In this document: positions 10,692 through 22,280 of the stretch, in pieces | How positions within the stretch are numbered: position 1 is the stretch's first letter | How the letters are laid out: the number at the start of each line of letters is the position of its first letter | Assembly: GCA_944989445.1 (NCBI GenBank) | Contig: CALYLW010000139.1 | Location: forward strand, 1,138,414-1,202,413 | Length of the DNA stretch: 64,000 nt | Source of the DNA: Ampullaceana balthica | Lineage: Eukaryota > Mollusca > Gastropoda > Lymnaeidae | Direction: 5' to 3' | Made by a program: the position numbers and the translations under genes | Notes under the pieces: model-generated | What the model saw: the letters and a program-made list of their open reading frames with translations, nothing else | Database searches by the model: none | Told to the model about the DNA's origin: nothing

Positions 10692-11580
10692 GGGAGCAAG
10701 TTGGTTGCTATGACAGGAACAAGTTGGTTGCTATGACAGGAACAAGTTGGTTGCTATGACAGGAACAAGTTGGTTGCTATGACAGGAACAAGTTGGTTGC
10801 TATGACAGGAACAAGTTGGTTGCTATGACAGGAACAAGTTGGTTGCTATGACAGGAACAAGTTGGTTGCTATGACAGGAACAAGTTGGTTGCTGTGACAG
10901 GAACAAGTTGGTTGCTATGACAGGAACAAGTTGGTTGCTGTGACAGGAACAAGTTGGTTGCTGTGACAGGAACAAGTTGGTTGCTGTGACAGGAACAAGT
11001 TGGTTGCTGTGACAGGAACAAGTTGGTTGCTATGACAGGAACAAGTTGGTTGCTATGACAGGAACAAGTTGGTTGCTGTGACAGGAACAAGTTGGTTGCT
11101 GTGACAGGAACAAGTTGGTTGCTGTGACATGAACAAGTTGGTTGCTGTGACAGGAACAAGTTGGTTGCTGTGACAGGAACAAGTTGGTTGCTGTGACAGG
11201 AACAAGTTGGTTGCTGTGACAGGAACAAGTTGGTTGCTGTGACAGGAACAAGTTGGTTGCTGTGACAGGAACAAGTTGGTTGCTGTGACAGGAACAAGTT
11301 GGTTGCTGTGACAGGAACAAGTTGGTTGCTGTGACAGGAACAAGTTGGTTGCTGTGACAGGAACAAGTTGGTTGCTGTGACAGGAACAAGTTGGTTGCTG
11401 TGACAGGAACAAGTTGGTTGCTGTGACAGGAACAAGTTGGTTGCTGTGACAGGAACAAGTTGGTTGCTGTGACAGGAACAAGTTGGTTGCTGTGACAGGA
11501 ACAAGTTGGTTGCTGTGACAGGAACAAGTTGGTTGCTGTGACAGGAACAAGTTGGTTTCTATGACAGGAACAAGTTTGTT
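10692..11580 (+). repeat. Minisatellite, 23-bp unit, about 38 copies
   Basis: The unit is gttggttgctatgacaggaa plus caa. The left block uses gctatgac, most of the rest gctgtgac, so two homogenised blocks are visible. The minus strand lacks stop codons in all registers, giving three overlapping frames of 165-211 codons with a 23-residue period; these are repeat artefacts. The unit resembles the 22-bp unit of the next array (both contain atgacagga followed by a purine-rich ttgg/ttga end). Confidence 0.96.
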
Positions 11581-11699
11581 GCAATATCACGAATAAAGCG
11601 AGTAGGATGTCAGAAGCCAAGTGGGAGGAAGGACAAATAATGTCTGGAGCAGTTCAAAAGGGAAAATAGGACACAGACATGAGCATGTTGAAATAATTT

Positions 11700-12676
11700 G
11701 AGTGGGGCACTGGGAAGCAATGACAGGAGCATTGGGAAGCAATGACAGGAGCACTGGGAAGCACTGGCAGGAGCAATTTGAAGCAATGACAGGAGCAATT
11801 TGAAGCAATGACAGGAGCACTTGGAAGCAATGACAGGAGAAATTGGAAGCAATGACAGGAGCACTGGAAAGCAATGACAGGAGCAATTTGAAGCAATGAC
11901 AGGATCACTGGGAAGCAATGACAGGAGCAATTTGAAGCAATGACAGGATCACTGGGAAGCAATGACAGGAGCAATTTGAAGCAATGACAGGATCATTGGG
12001 AAGCAATGACAGGAGCAATTTGAAGCAATGACAGGAGCACTTGGAAGCAATGACAGGAGAAATTGGAAGCAATGACAGGAGCACTGGAAAGCAATGACAG
12101 GAGCAATTTGAAGCAATGACAGGATCACTGGGAAGCAATGACAGGAGCAATTTGAAGCAATGACAGGAGCACTTGGATGCAATGACAGGAGCAATTGGAA
12201 GCAATGACAGGAGCACTTGGAAGCAATGACAGGAGAAATTGGAAGCAATGACAGGAGCACTGGGAAGCAATGACAGGAGCAATTTGAGGCAATGACAGGA
12301 GCAATTGGAAGCAATGACAGGAGCACTTGGAAGCAATGACAGGAGATATTGGAAGCAATGACAGGAGCACTGGAAAGCAATGACAGGAGCAATTTGAAGC
12401 AATGACAGGATCACTGGGAAGCAATGACAGGAGCAATTTGAAGCAATGACAGGAGCACTGGGAAGCAATGACAGGAGCAATTGGAAGCAATGACAGGAGC
12501 ACTTGGAAGCAATGACAGGAAAAATTGGAAGCAATGACAGGAGCACTGGGAAGCAATGACAGGAGCACTGGGAAGCAATGACAGGAGCACTGGTAAGCAA
12601 TGACAGGAGCAATTGGGAGCAATGAAAGGAGCACTGGGACGCAATGACAGGAGCATTGGGAAGCAATGACAGGAGA
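11700..12676 (+). repeat. Minisatellite, 22-bp unit, about 44 copies, sister of the 23-bp array
   Basis: The unit is gcaatgacaggagcaatttg plus aa, with the middle alternating among caatttga, cactggga, cacttgga, aaattgga and catcactggga forms in an ordered pattern. This implies higher-order repeats of several units. The minus strand is free of stops in all frames (253-codon maximum), which explains the overlapping serine/leucine/cysteine-rich pseudo-proteins. A 120-bp non-repetitive spacer separates it from the 23-bp array. Confidence 0.95.
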
Positions 12677-12689
12677 TTGTCTGGTAGAT

Positions 12690-13365
12690 CCTTGCGTCAC
12701 CTTCTCTACACGTATCCCATATAAGCCGTGCGGTCGTTCAGATATCTAATCGGGTTTTACAGACAAAACAGCCCGGGACAAAACGGCCTCGACAAATGGG
12801 CTCCGACATAACGGCCTCGGTCAAAACGTCCCTGGTCTAATAGATGGACTAATAGTCAAAAATACAGTCAAATATTATATTAGTATTTTTACTAACCGAT
12901 TCAGTGTCAGGTTTAGTTCACAAGAAACTATAGTAATGAGATCACAAGGAAGAATTTAACAGCCATTACTCTATATGGCACCAAGTCACAGTTGTTTTTT
13001 TTATAGAAGAAATAATATATAACATCACAAGAAATAATTTTACAATTTGACCACTTTCTTTAAGGGTGAAAAAGTTGACAAAAGCTTAAAATGCAAAATA
13101 AAATGTAAATTTTCTGTTTAAAAATGTAAACAATTTGTTTGGGGCCTTTTTGTCGGGCCCGTTTTGTCCGGGGCCGTTTTGTCCGGGGTCGTTTTGATGG
13201 GTCACGATGTGACCGATGTCGCCCAGCCGTTTAGTATTACCGCTTAGTAAATTTGACAAGGATAATATAATATCTGTGTTTGTGTGGTGTAAAACTTTGA
13301 GAATACTGCTGTGCAATTTGCAAACAAGTTTATTATTTTGCACTCGTACCAACGAATCTTAAAGG
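12690..13365. mobile_element. hAT-like MITE family E copy, split by another element
   Basis: The left part (12690-12755) matches the start of the 57.26-kb family E copy (cacggttgcccagatatcta type), and the right part (13216-13365) matches its second half (cagccgtttagta.., ataatatctgtgttt, gcaatttgcaaacaagttta, cttaaaggaatcattg). About 0.46 kb of unrelated sequence with its own inverted ends lies between. This is a nested insertion. Boundaries are approximate because both parts are diverged. Confidence 0.6.
12760..13205. mobile_element. Inverted-repeat element with repeated GTTTTGTCC ends
   Basis: The left end holds several gacaaaacggcc-type blocks and the right end the complementary ggccgttttgtccgggg blocks, so the termini are arrays of inverted short repeats. 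The centre is AT-rich and non-coding apart from shadows. It sits inside the family E MITE. Similar blocks occur near 18.92 and 34.66-34.76 kb. The superfamily is unknown; the subterminal repeat style suggests a DNA transposon. Confidence 0.55.
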
Positions 13366-13443
13366 AATCATTGTTGGTGAACGGTGAGACTAACAGATTC
13401 AAATACTCTTGTACTATTAAGGTTCACTGGTAGACTTATTTTT

Positions 13444-14580
13444 AAATCCTTTATATTAACTCGTGGCGTCTGCTTGATGCCTTGCTTGCTTGCTTGAATG
13501 CCGAAAAAACTTTGGATCGATTTGTAACCCACTTCCTCGTAAGCTAGAGAGCTGAAATTTTGCAGGCAGACTCGTGCGATGATAAAAATAATTTATCAAA
13601 ATTTCAGATCGATCGAATGAACTGTAATTAAATTAATGAATTTTTAGATTACCTCTATTTATCTCGATGTAGCATGTTAATTATTTTGCTAGAGTGTTGC
13701 GGTGGGTATTATATTGAACAATCTTTCCTGTCGCGCTGTGCGGTGCATATTATATTGACGATATTTTTTTTAAATATGCGCATTATATTAAACATGTTTT
13801 ACGAGACATAACAAAAATTTTGGATTTTTTAACGCAATTTCCCTTGGAAAATTGCGTTTATAGATTCGAAATGTCTGTCAAGCTTGACAATGCAACTCCT
13901 CCTGAACCATACCAGATAGAGGGTTCTGATCTTTTGCAAATATGCTAAGGAGGTCCCAAGGATGTGCATAGGGCCAAAAAATTCCGAAAAGGTTTACTGG
14001 ATTACTTGGAAAATCATAAAAACTCAAAAAAATGTCAGCATTTTTGTTGCCAACCATAACATTTATCGGGTTGAAACAAACGCTTATAATATTTAGAACA
14101 ATGCTAGAGAAAGAATTTTACAAAAATGTGTATTCGATCGACTCTCGTAATTTTAGAAGCAATTTTTTAAAGCAATTGTTTTTGTAAAGTTTCAAAATTA
14201 TTGATTTGAAATGACTTTTAATGTAATCTAGAATGATAGTTAGTGGGGTTTTCCGGCTTTGTGAATGCTTATGTTAGATTGTTGCGCGGTGCGCATTATA
14301 TTGACACATTTTTGGTGTGATGTAGCTTGAGGGGATATGACGTCATATCGTGTTTACTTTCAGAATTACTTATTTGAATCGACTTTTAATGTAATCTAGA
14401 ATTGATTTCCCTTGATACAAAAATTGGAAATTCCTTGTTGGAAATTGCGTTTAAATACTCATTTGAGTTTTTATTTCTTGTTTATTGTGTTGCGCTGTGT
14501 ATTGTAATAATGCACATTCTTTTAGTTTTAGTTATGTCTCGTATATAAAAGATTTATAGTCAAACACTTTGTTTTTACGT
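13444..14580 (+). repeat. Interspersed repeat family A, long copy
   Basis: It begins aaatcctttatattaac and ends with gttatgtctcgtatataaa and the gtcaaacactttgtttttac hairpin seen in the other family A copies. It also shares the tcaaaatttcagatcgatcg block. It is longer than the 0.42-kb copies because it contains family B sequence (13.79-14.49 kb). Non-coding. Confidence 0.6.
13785..14490 (+). repeat. Interspersed repeat family B, copy 1
   Basis: The start carries a hairpin AACGCAATTTcccttggaAA.. pairing with ATTGCGTT. It shares with 33.21-33.87 kb a long diverged block including ctgaaccataccagatag, ggaggtcccaaggatgt and gggccaaaaaatt, and ends in ctcatttgagtttttat. Motifs such as gtgcgcattatattgacaca recur. 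No coding capacity. The nature of the family is not recognised. Confidence 0.6.
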
Positions 14581-15888
14581 TTTTTTTTATTATACGATTT
14601 CTTATAGGATTTTAATTCTAATTAAATTTTTGTTCGAAAACCTTTGCAACATCTAAGTTTACACATTAAATTTTCCTTTAGTCAGACTTCAATACTCTTT
14701 GTTCTCGTCCTTTCCATTTGAAAGTTTTTAATCGAGTTATTTGTTTCTTAAAATTCCGCTTCTGGTCGATGCACATTTTCTGTTATCGTTACTTTATTTA
14801 TAATCAGCCACACTCCACACGTTGAGTTTAAAAAAAAACTGTGTGCATTCAATTGCGGCTCTCTGCGTCTGATAAATATTGACAAGGCGGTTTATTTTGT
14901 CGTGGGAATTTACATTCCGTTTGTGTGTATGTGTATGTATTTGCGTGCTCTACTTGTGGATTGTGTTCAGTTGGAGCTAGCGTGTGTGGCTTTGATGCCA
15001 TCAACACAAGATAAAAAGGAATATTTTTTTTTAAAAATTGAGGATATTTAACAGGCGATCTTAGGAAAAAACAAAACAGTTACGGGCAGTGAAGTAGAAA
15101 GGGACCGTTGCTGGAGGTGTCCATGACCCAAGGCGACATTTTCTCTCCACATAAGGGGGAACGGCATTTTCGGAAAACTAATTCAACAGGTGGCTAATTT
15201 TCTAGATCCGCCCCTGGGTCCCTCAGACTTAACACCCCTTCCCTTGCATGGATAAATAAACGGATCAGAGAGATTTTTTATTTCATTCATTTAAATAAAT
15301 TGACTTCTCTCACTTTCTTAATTTTTTTCTCGTTCTTCTTTTCTTTTACCTAAGCTCTCTACCTACTCTTTCTTCCTACAATTTTTTTTTGTAAATCTCA
15401 CTCTTATTACTGCTTATCAATTCTCTCTTTTTATTTGTGCTTCTATAACCTCTTTCCATTTTCTCGCTATGATTGTTCTATTATAATTTAACCCCTTTTT
15501 CTCTATCTACAAGCGTCTCTCTCCATAATATCTCAACTTGGCCTTTCCTCTTTCAAGTCCTTCTCTCTTCCCTTTCTGTCCCCTCCTCTGTCCCTTCCAC
15601 CTTTTCCTTACTCTCTCCATGTTTAAATCCCTGTCACTGCCTCACCACAAACATGTAGCAACTGTCCACTCTAGTGCTCTGTCTTACATTCACTTCCTGC
15701 ATGTTCTTAAGTATATACTTCAAGTTATTTACAGCACAGTCATTATCTTTACTACAATTTAAGGCAATTGTGGGTACAGTATAAGTGGGCTTATCAACAA
15801 CAAACCACACGTGCATGTTGGACATGTTCACTATGGAAAGTCTTCATATTTTCAGTAAGAAACAAGTGATTTTTGCAAGTCATCAGTA
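14581..15888. other. Non-coding stretch with a pyrimidine-rich tract
   Basis: The tract from about 15290 to 15660 is strongly C+T-rich on the plus strand (many ctctct, tcttctt and ccctt runs). The small frames there are compositional. The remainder is AT-rich without recognisable genes or element ends. A polypyrimidine tract of this length can form H-DNA, but nothing shows a function. Confidence 0.5.
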
Positions 15889-16320
15889 GTACGTGTCACC
15901 ATGTCTCTAGTAGTACATGTCACCATGTCTCTAGTAGTACATGTCACCATGTCTCTAGTAGTACATGTCACCATGTCTCTAGTACATGTCACTCTAGTAG
16001 TACATGTCACCATGTCTCTAGTAGTACATGTCACCATGTCTCTAGTAGTACATGTCACCATGTCTCTAGTAGTACATGTCACCATGTCTCTAGTAGTACA
16101 TGTCACCATGTCTCTAGTAGTACATGTCACCATGTCTCTAGTAGTACATGTCACCATGTCTCTAGTAGTACATGTCACCATGTCACCTGTACTGAATGCC
16201 CCCTTTTCTCCAGTAGTATATGTCCCCATTTCTCTAGTAGGGCATGGGGTGTCTTCAGTAGAACATTTCCCCATCCCTCAAGAAGTGCATGTCTCCAAGT
16301 CTCCAATGGCACAGTCACTG
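15889..16320 (+). repeat. Minisatellite, 24-bp unit, about 13 good copies
   Basis: The unit is atgtctctagtagtacatgt plus cacc, nearly perfect over 15895-16200, with one 14-bp shorter unit near 15985, then decaying to about 16320. As 24 is a multiple of three, both strands show octapeptide frames (MSLVVHVT; MVTCTTRD) of up to about 200 codons. Their existence follows from unit length only. The tagtacatg piece resembles the 10-bp unit at 8.0-9.3 kb. Confidence 0.93.
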
Positions 16321-16389
16321 AGAACCGCAGGAATACATTTAGACGTTATAATACATTTAGCTCGTCGCACTTTACCACGAATCACCCTA

Positions 16390-16640
16390 ATCTTATCTTA
16401 TCTTATCTTATCTGTTTACAGACGCTCCTTCTATACAGAAGATTATTGCGTCCTACGCTTATCTATGGTTTGTGTTTAGTCCTGCATTTTTATTAGAGAT
16501 TTAAATGTTGATAAAGTGTTGGTTTTCCTGGATTCTTCAGGCCACCCATTCCACGCCCGAATTCCGGACGGGAAGAACGAAAATTTGTATGTGTTTGTTC
16601 TTGCATACGGAATAAGAAAGGTGTTTTTAAAATAAGTCTA
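16390..16640 (-). mobile_element. 5'-truncated LINE 3' end, copy 2
   Basis: On the minus strand it encodes LIPYARTNTYKFSFFPSGIR and then AWNGWPEES.. to QD-stop (stop at 16476-16478), followed by a short 3' UTR and a (tcttatct)n tail at 16390-16411. It is the same LINE as at 60.85-61.35 kb: about 46 codons are kept with the same end point. The reading frame of this fragment is undamaged, so the insertion may be fairly young. No convincing target-site duplication was found. Confidence 0.85.
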
Positions 16641-18157
16641 CCCGTGAACCTTAATAGTACAAGAGTATTTGCCTCTATTAGTCAATCATAAAGCGTCGTT
16701 AAAGAAGTAAGTCCCTTCTGAAGATGACCATCAAATACATATTAAATTCTTCTGTCGGTTGTGTTTCTGCACAGCAATGTCATTTATTTTGGGTTCATTT
16801 TCAGGAAAAAAAACACAATTCCACTTAAATTGGGTTTTATTTAAGACAAACAAAACAAAATCTCTCCATCCAAGCAAAGCATCTCATCTTTTGTTAAGGT
16901 GTTTACGTTCGTCAAAGCTGGGATATTCTCTCGACAGGAATATTTCAAAGCCGCTATTCTCAAATACTTACATGCGGCGTCTTTAACAAAGGGGAGTAAG
17001 CAGATGTGTACAGTTCAAAATGGGACCAAATAAAACAGTTGGGGTGGGGTTTGTGTGTGGGGGGGGGGATTCCTCGACATTGTTTTGGACGCCCTATTGG
17101 TAACTAAATAAATATATTATAGACAAATGTAAGGATAAAAATAGAGCAGTTTGATTAACTTGGGTTTGAACTAAATTCAAATGCTTGAAATATTCCCTCC
17201 ATCCGCAGCTAACAAGAACCTCCTCCCTCCATCCCCAAAACGTGAAAATTTAAAACACAACAAAGAGATCGGTTTCAAATACAGAAAAGATTTTAAATTT
17301 CAGAAATTCTGATCACAATATTTTATTTTTAACTAAACGAAGACAGTAAATTGATCCTGTCAAAGATAAATATTTTTAAAAAAACAGAAGGAACAATAGA
17401 CTCGTTATTTTCAATATATTTATGCAATTTTCTGTGAGTATATATATATATATATTATATATATATATATATATACATATTACTCTCCTCAAATTACCAT
17501 AATACCAAAATTTATTATAATACAGGAACGTTTCATAAATAAAAATACTGTGAACAAATATAGAAACCAGCCAATTATCGAAAGTGTTCAAGTTGATGGC
17601 CATTGTGGTCCATGCACGGCTGAAAACGTTCACTGATTGAATCTGGGACACCGAATAATAGATTAAATACCCAATTTTATCGAATGGAGTGTGAAAATTG
17701 CGATTTGTTTCTCGGAACAGAATATGTATTATTCATTTCAATCATTAATTTCCTTTAGTTCCACAACTGAATGGCTACTTAGTAAAACGTAAAAATTTAT
17801 ATTTGCTGGAAATGGCACTATTTACACGTCAATTATCTATTTTAACAATTTATAAATCCAGAAAGAGGTACGGGAGAAAAAATAAGTTGCCATAAGCGTT
17901 TTTAACCAACCCACCATTTTGTGTTAAGCTCAGAGAGGTGGATGCGGTAGAGTTACAGACGATCTCGTCATTGACCCAAACGTTTGCGCAGCCAAGCGGA
18001 CTGCACTAAAGTGTTAATGGGTTAGAGACGTCCTCTGGTAATTTTTACCGCCGCTTTCCACGATAAATCTATGTGGTAATCTGAAAAAGCTGCCCTTCCA
18101 TTAAAAAAAAAGAAACATAAAGGGGCCATGGATGAATCCATTAACCATGTATGCTCT
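16641..18157. other. Non-coding stretch, no gene recognised
   Basis: Contains a G run near 17058-17070 and AT-rich spacers. A short frame at 16759-16986 has no recognisable features. Nothing else could be supported. Confidence 0.5.
17437..17476. repeat. TA microsatellite
   Basis: A run of alternating ta with one interruption. A palindromic sequence that could extrude or cause replication slippage; the flanks are AT-rich. Confidence 0.9.
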
Positions 18158-18165
18158 CTTCTACC

Positions 18166-18338
18166 CAGAGCAGTCTTTACATCATTTTGGGCCCCCGGGC
18201 AAAGAAATCGTGTTGGGCCCCTCCCCTGCAGGAATAAAAAAAAATAAACATAATATATATAAACATATTTCCATGGGGACCCTATGCTCGTGGTCCCCCG
18301 GGCAAATGCCCAACGGCCTATGCGGTAAGACGGCCCTG
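18166..18338. mobile_element. Short hAT-like MITE with 8-bp TSD
   Basis: The ends CAGAGCAGTCTTTAC and the complement of the right end CAGGGCCGTCTTACC match at most positions, and cttctacc flanks both sides (18158-18165 and 18339-18346; the match extends two more bases). Subterminal gggcccccgggcaaa and gtcccccgggcaaa blocks face each other. At 173 bp it is a third, unrelated hAT-type family in the window, and non-coding. Confidence 0.8.
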
Positions 18339-18570
18339 CTTCTACCCACAAACCCGGACATCTGAGTAGCCGATAGAGTATTTACCATGGTCAGTGGTGG
18401 AAAGTGGAGGATGGGGGAACACCACTTGGAGGGTGGTAGTCATTTACGCCCCCCTCCCCCGCTTCTAATATTATTTACCAATGGTCAATACAATGATAAA
18501 ATGGTATGATTTGCTAAAATTATGACTTTTGCAAGATAACGTCATTCAATATAGCATCAGCCATTTTGAG

Positions 18571-18656
18571 AGAGAGAGAGAGTGAGTGTGTGTGTGCGTG
18601 CGTGCATGCGTGTGTGTGTGTGTGTGTGTGTGTGTCTGTGTCTGTCTGTCTGTCTC
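18571..18656. repeat. Compound GA/GT/GTCT microsatellite
   Basis: Gagagagag, then gtgtgtgcgtgcg, a gt run, and ctgtctgtctgtct. It lies directly at the 3' end of the minus-strand SINE fragment, where a simple-sequence tail would be expected. Confidence 0.9.
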
Positions 18657-18792
18657 ATAACCTCGTGGTCGTAAGGGGTTCTAATGTTTCCATTAGAACT
18701 TTCTAGGGGGTTGGTAGACCTTGGCGGCGCCCATCTCGTCTCACAATTTTTATTGTGGCTTTAACGTGGGCTAGATCCCACGCCATCAGCCA
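18657..18792 (-). mobile_element. SINE group 2, truncated copy
   Basis: The reverse complement reads tgggatctagcccacgttaa, agccacaataaaaatt, gatgggcgccgccaaggtct, accaacc and cattagaaccccttacgacc, matching the plus-strand copy at 30.86-31.09 kb block by block. Most of the tRNA-like head is missing, so it is 5'-truncated or decayed there. Confidence 0.75.
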
Positions 18793-18952
18793 TTATAACT
18801 GCGTTAAACAGTTGCTAGATTTCAATACTTGAACTATAGAAGCAGACATATAACACATACATCATAGACATTAATTAAGTTAATTCACTAAATATTTTAG
18901 TTATACCTAATATAAAGGAACGTGACCCGTCAAAACGGCCCCTAATTAGCGG

Positions 18953-19390
18953 CATAGAATAATTTAGTTAGCGCATAGATATACTTTAGTTAGCTCAAAG
19001 ATATACTTTATTTAGCGCATAGACATACTTCAATTAGCGCATAGGCATACTTTAGTTAGCGCATAGACATACTTTAGTTAGCGCATAGACATACTTTAGT
19101 TAGCGCATAGACATATTTAGTTAGCGCATAGACATACTTTAGTTAGCGCATAGACATACTTTAGTTAGCGCATAGACATACTTTAGTTAGCGCATAGACA
19201 TACTTTAGTTAGCGCATAGACATACTTTAGTTAGCGCATAGACATACTTTAGTTAGCGCATAGACATACTTTAGTTAGCGCATAGACATACTTTAGTTAG
19301 CGCATAGACATACTTTAGTTAGCGCATAGACATACTTTAGTTAGCGCATAGACATACTTTAGTTAGCGCATAGACATACTTTAGTACCTA
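18953..19390 (+). repeat. Minisatellite, 22-bp unit, about 19 copies (subfamily 1)
   Basis: The unit is agttagcgcatagacatact plus tt. The first few units are diverged, the rest almost identical. It runs directly into a second 22-bp array whose unit aligns with it base for base, so the two are diverged blocks of one ancestral array. Confidence 0.95.
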
Positions 19391-20018
19391 GACAACTTTA
19401 GTACCTCACAGACACACATTAGCTACCTCACAGACACACATTAGCTACCTCACAGACACACATTAGCTACCTCACAGACACACATTAGCTACCTCACACA
19501 CACATTAGCTACCTCACAGACACACATTAGCTACCTCACAGACACACATTAGCTACCTCACAGACACACATTAGCTACCTCACAGACACACATTAGCTAC
19601 CTCACAGACACACATTAGCTACCTCACAGACACACATTAGCTACCTCACAGACACACATTAGCTACCTCACAGACACACATTAGCTACCTCACAGACACA
19701 CATTAGCTACCTCACAGACACACATTAGCTACCTCACAGACACATAGTCCTCACACACATTAGCTACCTCACAGACACATACTACGCACAGACACACATT
19801 AGCTACCTCACAGACACACATTAGCTACCTCACAGACACACATTAGCTACCTCACAGACACACATTAGCTACCTCACAGACACACATTAGCTACCTCACA
19901 GACACACAGTAGCTACCTCACAGACACACATTAGCTACCTCACAGACTCACATTAGCTACCTCACAGACACACATTAGCTACCTCACAGACACACATTAG
20001 CTACCTCACAGACATATT
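19391..20018 (+). repeat. Minisatellite, 22-bp unit, about 28 copies (subfamily 2)
   Basis: The unit is agctacctcacagacacaca plus tt, mostly perfect, with short units near 19495 and 19742-19790 (partial deletions such as catagtcctcacaca). It is contiguous with subfamily 1 and has the same length, with substitutions at about seven positions. Confidence 0.95.
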
Positions 20019-22146
20019 TGTTCTAAAAACACTAAGCTTACGTTACTAGAAACGCTCTCACTTTTCCTCTCTTTAAGGGCTACCAGGAGACATTAACGGG
20101 CAAAAATGCAGTTAGCAAACCTCTGGCCAGCGCTTGGGTTTATTCTTAACAAAGCTAATAGGAAAATGGGGCCATTACATGGTGTCTAAGTAACCTCTCC
20201 AAAGACAGCTGTTCGCGCGTTCGTTTCTCTTGGACTTGGCGAGCTTAAAATGACATCAAGATGGACGGGAATAGAAGCAGATAATAAATCAAAACAACGG
20301 AGTAAAAGTAGAGCGAGTTTGTGACAGAGGGTCAGTCCTTGTTCACTGGTAGGGCTTTAAAAAAATTGTTTTTAACAGGAATGATTGATAATGAAAAAAT
20401 ATATGTATAAATTTCTTCAAAGACGAAATAAAGTAAAGAATTTTTAAAAAAATCAAAACGCATTGCACAAAGAAAACTTAGCAACAATTGCAATAATACA
20501 TTTTAAGAATTTTTAAAAATATGAACTACCGGTACTTTTTTTTTCTTTTAGTACTTTCCTTTTATGTCTCAAAATTAAATATTTGTGGCTTCTAATTTTT
20601 ATTATTAAAATTTAATCTTAAAATTATTTTTTCCTTTGAAAACAAATACTTTTAGAATCCCACTTAAACAAATTCTTTTTTTTTAAATTGTAAAGAAGAT
20701 TCTATCCACCAAACCAAACCATTACCTCACAGACGCAGAGACTGTCACACGCGATTATTTGAACACAGGGAAGAGAGTGCATGCACTGGAAACAGGGTGT
20801 AAACAGATGGACCTGCATTTGAGCACAGGAAAGAGAGTACGTGCACTGGAAACGGTGTAAACAGATGGACCTGTATTTGATATTGATAATAAAAATACTG
20901 ATAAAAATAATTATGTTTATAATGATAAATATTTTTTTAAAATCTTTGTTATGAGAGGCTTCCTTTCATATACTTTATAGTTATCAGCAATTTAAGACGA
21001 TTTAAATTAATTTTAAATTATAAGTTTAGTTTGGCAAAAACTCTTTTTTTTTAAAAATTTTTCAAAATTTAATTTTAATTTTCAAACAATTCTTTTAATT
21101 TTGGAACAGATGTAAAATATTCTCACTTTCAATGAATGAATGCTATTATAATCCAGGTTAAACCCTAAACCAAACGCTGAACCTACCCCATCCCCCCCAC
21201 CACAGCCCCCCTCCCCCTCTTTCCTCCCCCCTCCCCCCATATTTCCCTTACAGAACGTAGCCGAATCAATGTTGACACAAATCGAAGGTGGCTAGACAAT
21301 AAAAGGCATTTACGGAAGGAGAAATAACTAAGCGGAAATTCCCGTGACGCCTGACAGGCAAAAAACCACAAATTGGACGTGTAAGTAGATGAAATGTTAT
21401 AAAAATAGATTCCCTTCTCATCAAGTAAACTTATAATTTGACATACACAACTTCAAAGACAACCCTTTTTTGGTACACAAAGTAATCATCACTTATTTTT
21501 ACTTGATTTTTTTAATAAAACATCTTTTCCGAAAGTATAATTTCTAAGGATCCGCAGCTGGTGAATATAATCCTGTAATTTTTGTTTTGTTTTGTTGAAT
21601 TTTTACTAGTAGTAGTAGGTAAATGTGACGTTGATAAAACCCATTCATGACCCGTAGCAATTTTTTTTTCTGTCGAAAGTTTTGCAAGTGCCATTGGTGT
21701 ATCATGTTTATTACACTAGGTTTTATGTGCTTACGAACTTCCTATGGTGTTTCTGGTGTACAAGCTGTCGATGACGTATCTTGCCTTCAGATGTCTTTGG
21801 TGTATCATTGGTGAGAGATCCATTACAAAGGACATTTCCCGGTTTCCATGGCAACAGTTTTATTGATACTAAACTATGACGAATTGATGACAAGATGAAA
21901 CATCATCATCGCGGTTCGGAGGAGGAACTTGTCACAAAATATTGTCCCACGTGATTTCACATTGATAGGGGCCGGCGTGATGGGGGCTAGAACTGGAAGC
22001 GGTGTCTAGCCCCAGCTGCTGTCAGATAAATTATCTCAGATTTAACACGGCAAATATCCAAATATGGAAGCAGCTAATGTACGGATTCGTTTAGTTGTTT
22101 AAACCAGTAGATTTGCTATGTTACAACCCTTATGGATGTCCTTATC
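20019..22146. other. Non-coding stretch, no gene recognised
   Basis: Contains a two-copy direct repeat of about 64 bp at 20752-20880 (gagcacaggaaagagagt, ggaaac..gtgtaaacagatgg), an AT-rich segment 20370-20700 and a C-rich pyrimidine run at 21184-21240. No exon or RNA gene is supported. Confidence 0.5.
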
Positions 22147-22280
22147 CAATGTTCCCTCTAAATTTCGTTGGCGCATATGCAAAAATATAAACTAGTGTGC
22201 AAATTATTAAATTTTTCTGCACGGTGTCTTCCAGATAGCCGCGCAGTCCCGCGGCCGTGCAGCGTAGACGGAACTTTGGT
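22147..22280. mobile_element. hAT-like MITE family E, decayed copy
   Basis: The left end CAATGTTCCCTCTAA is perfect for the family; a gtgtgcaaattatt block and a cgcgcagtcccgcggccgtg block follow, matching the 4.6-kb copy in reverse order of orientation. The right inverted repeat is only a trace (ggaactttgg). The boundary is approximate. Confidence 0.6.

Noticed and set aside
10869..11620. Long minus-strand frames of 165-211 codons rich in Ser, Cys, Gln and Leu
   Set aside because: They are translations of the stop-free 23-bp minisatellite in three registers; the period equals the DNA unit and there is no unique sequence, signal or start context.
11905..12700. 253-codon minus-strand frame and its overlapping companions
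   Set aside because: Same cause: a 22-bp repeat without stops on that strand. Overlapping frames in all registers are not expected of a gene.
18120..18388. Short frames on both strands (77 and 109 codons) with Gly/Pro-rich sequence
   Set aside because: They overlie the 173-bp hAT-like MITE and its palindromic gggcccccggg blocks; no homology and no conserved frame.
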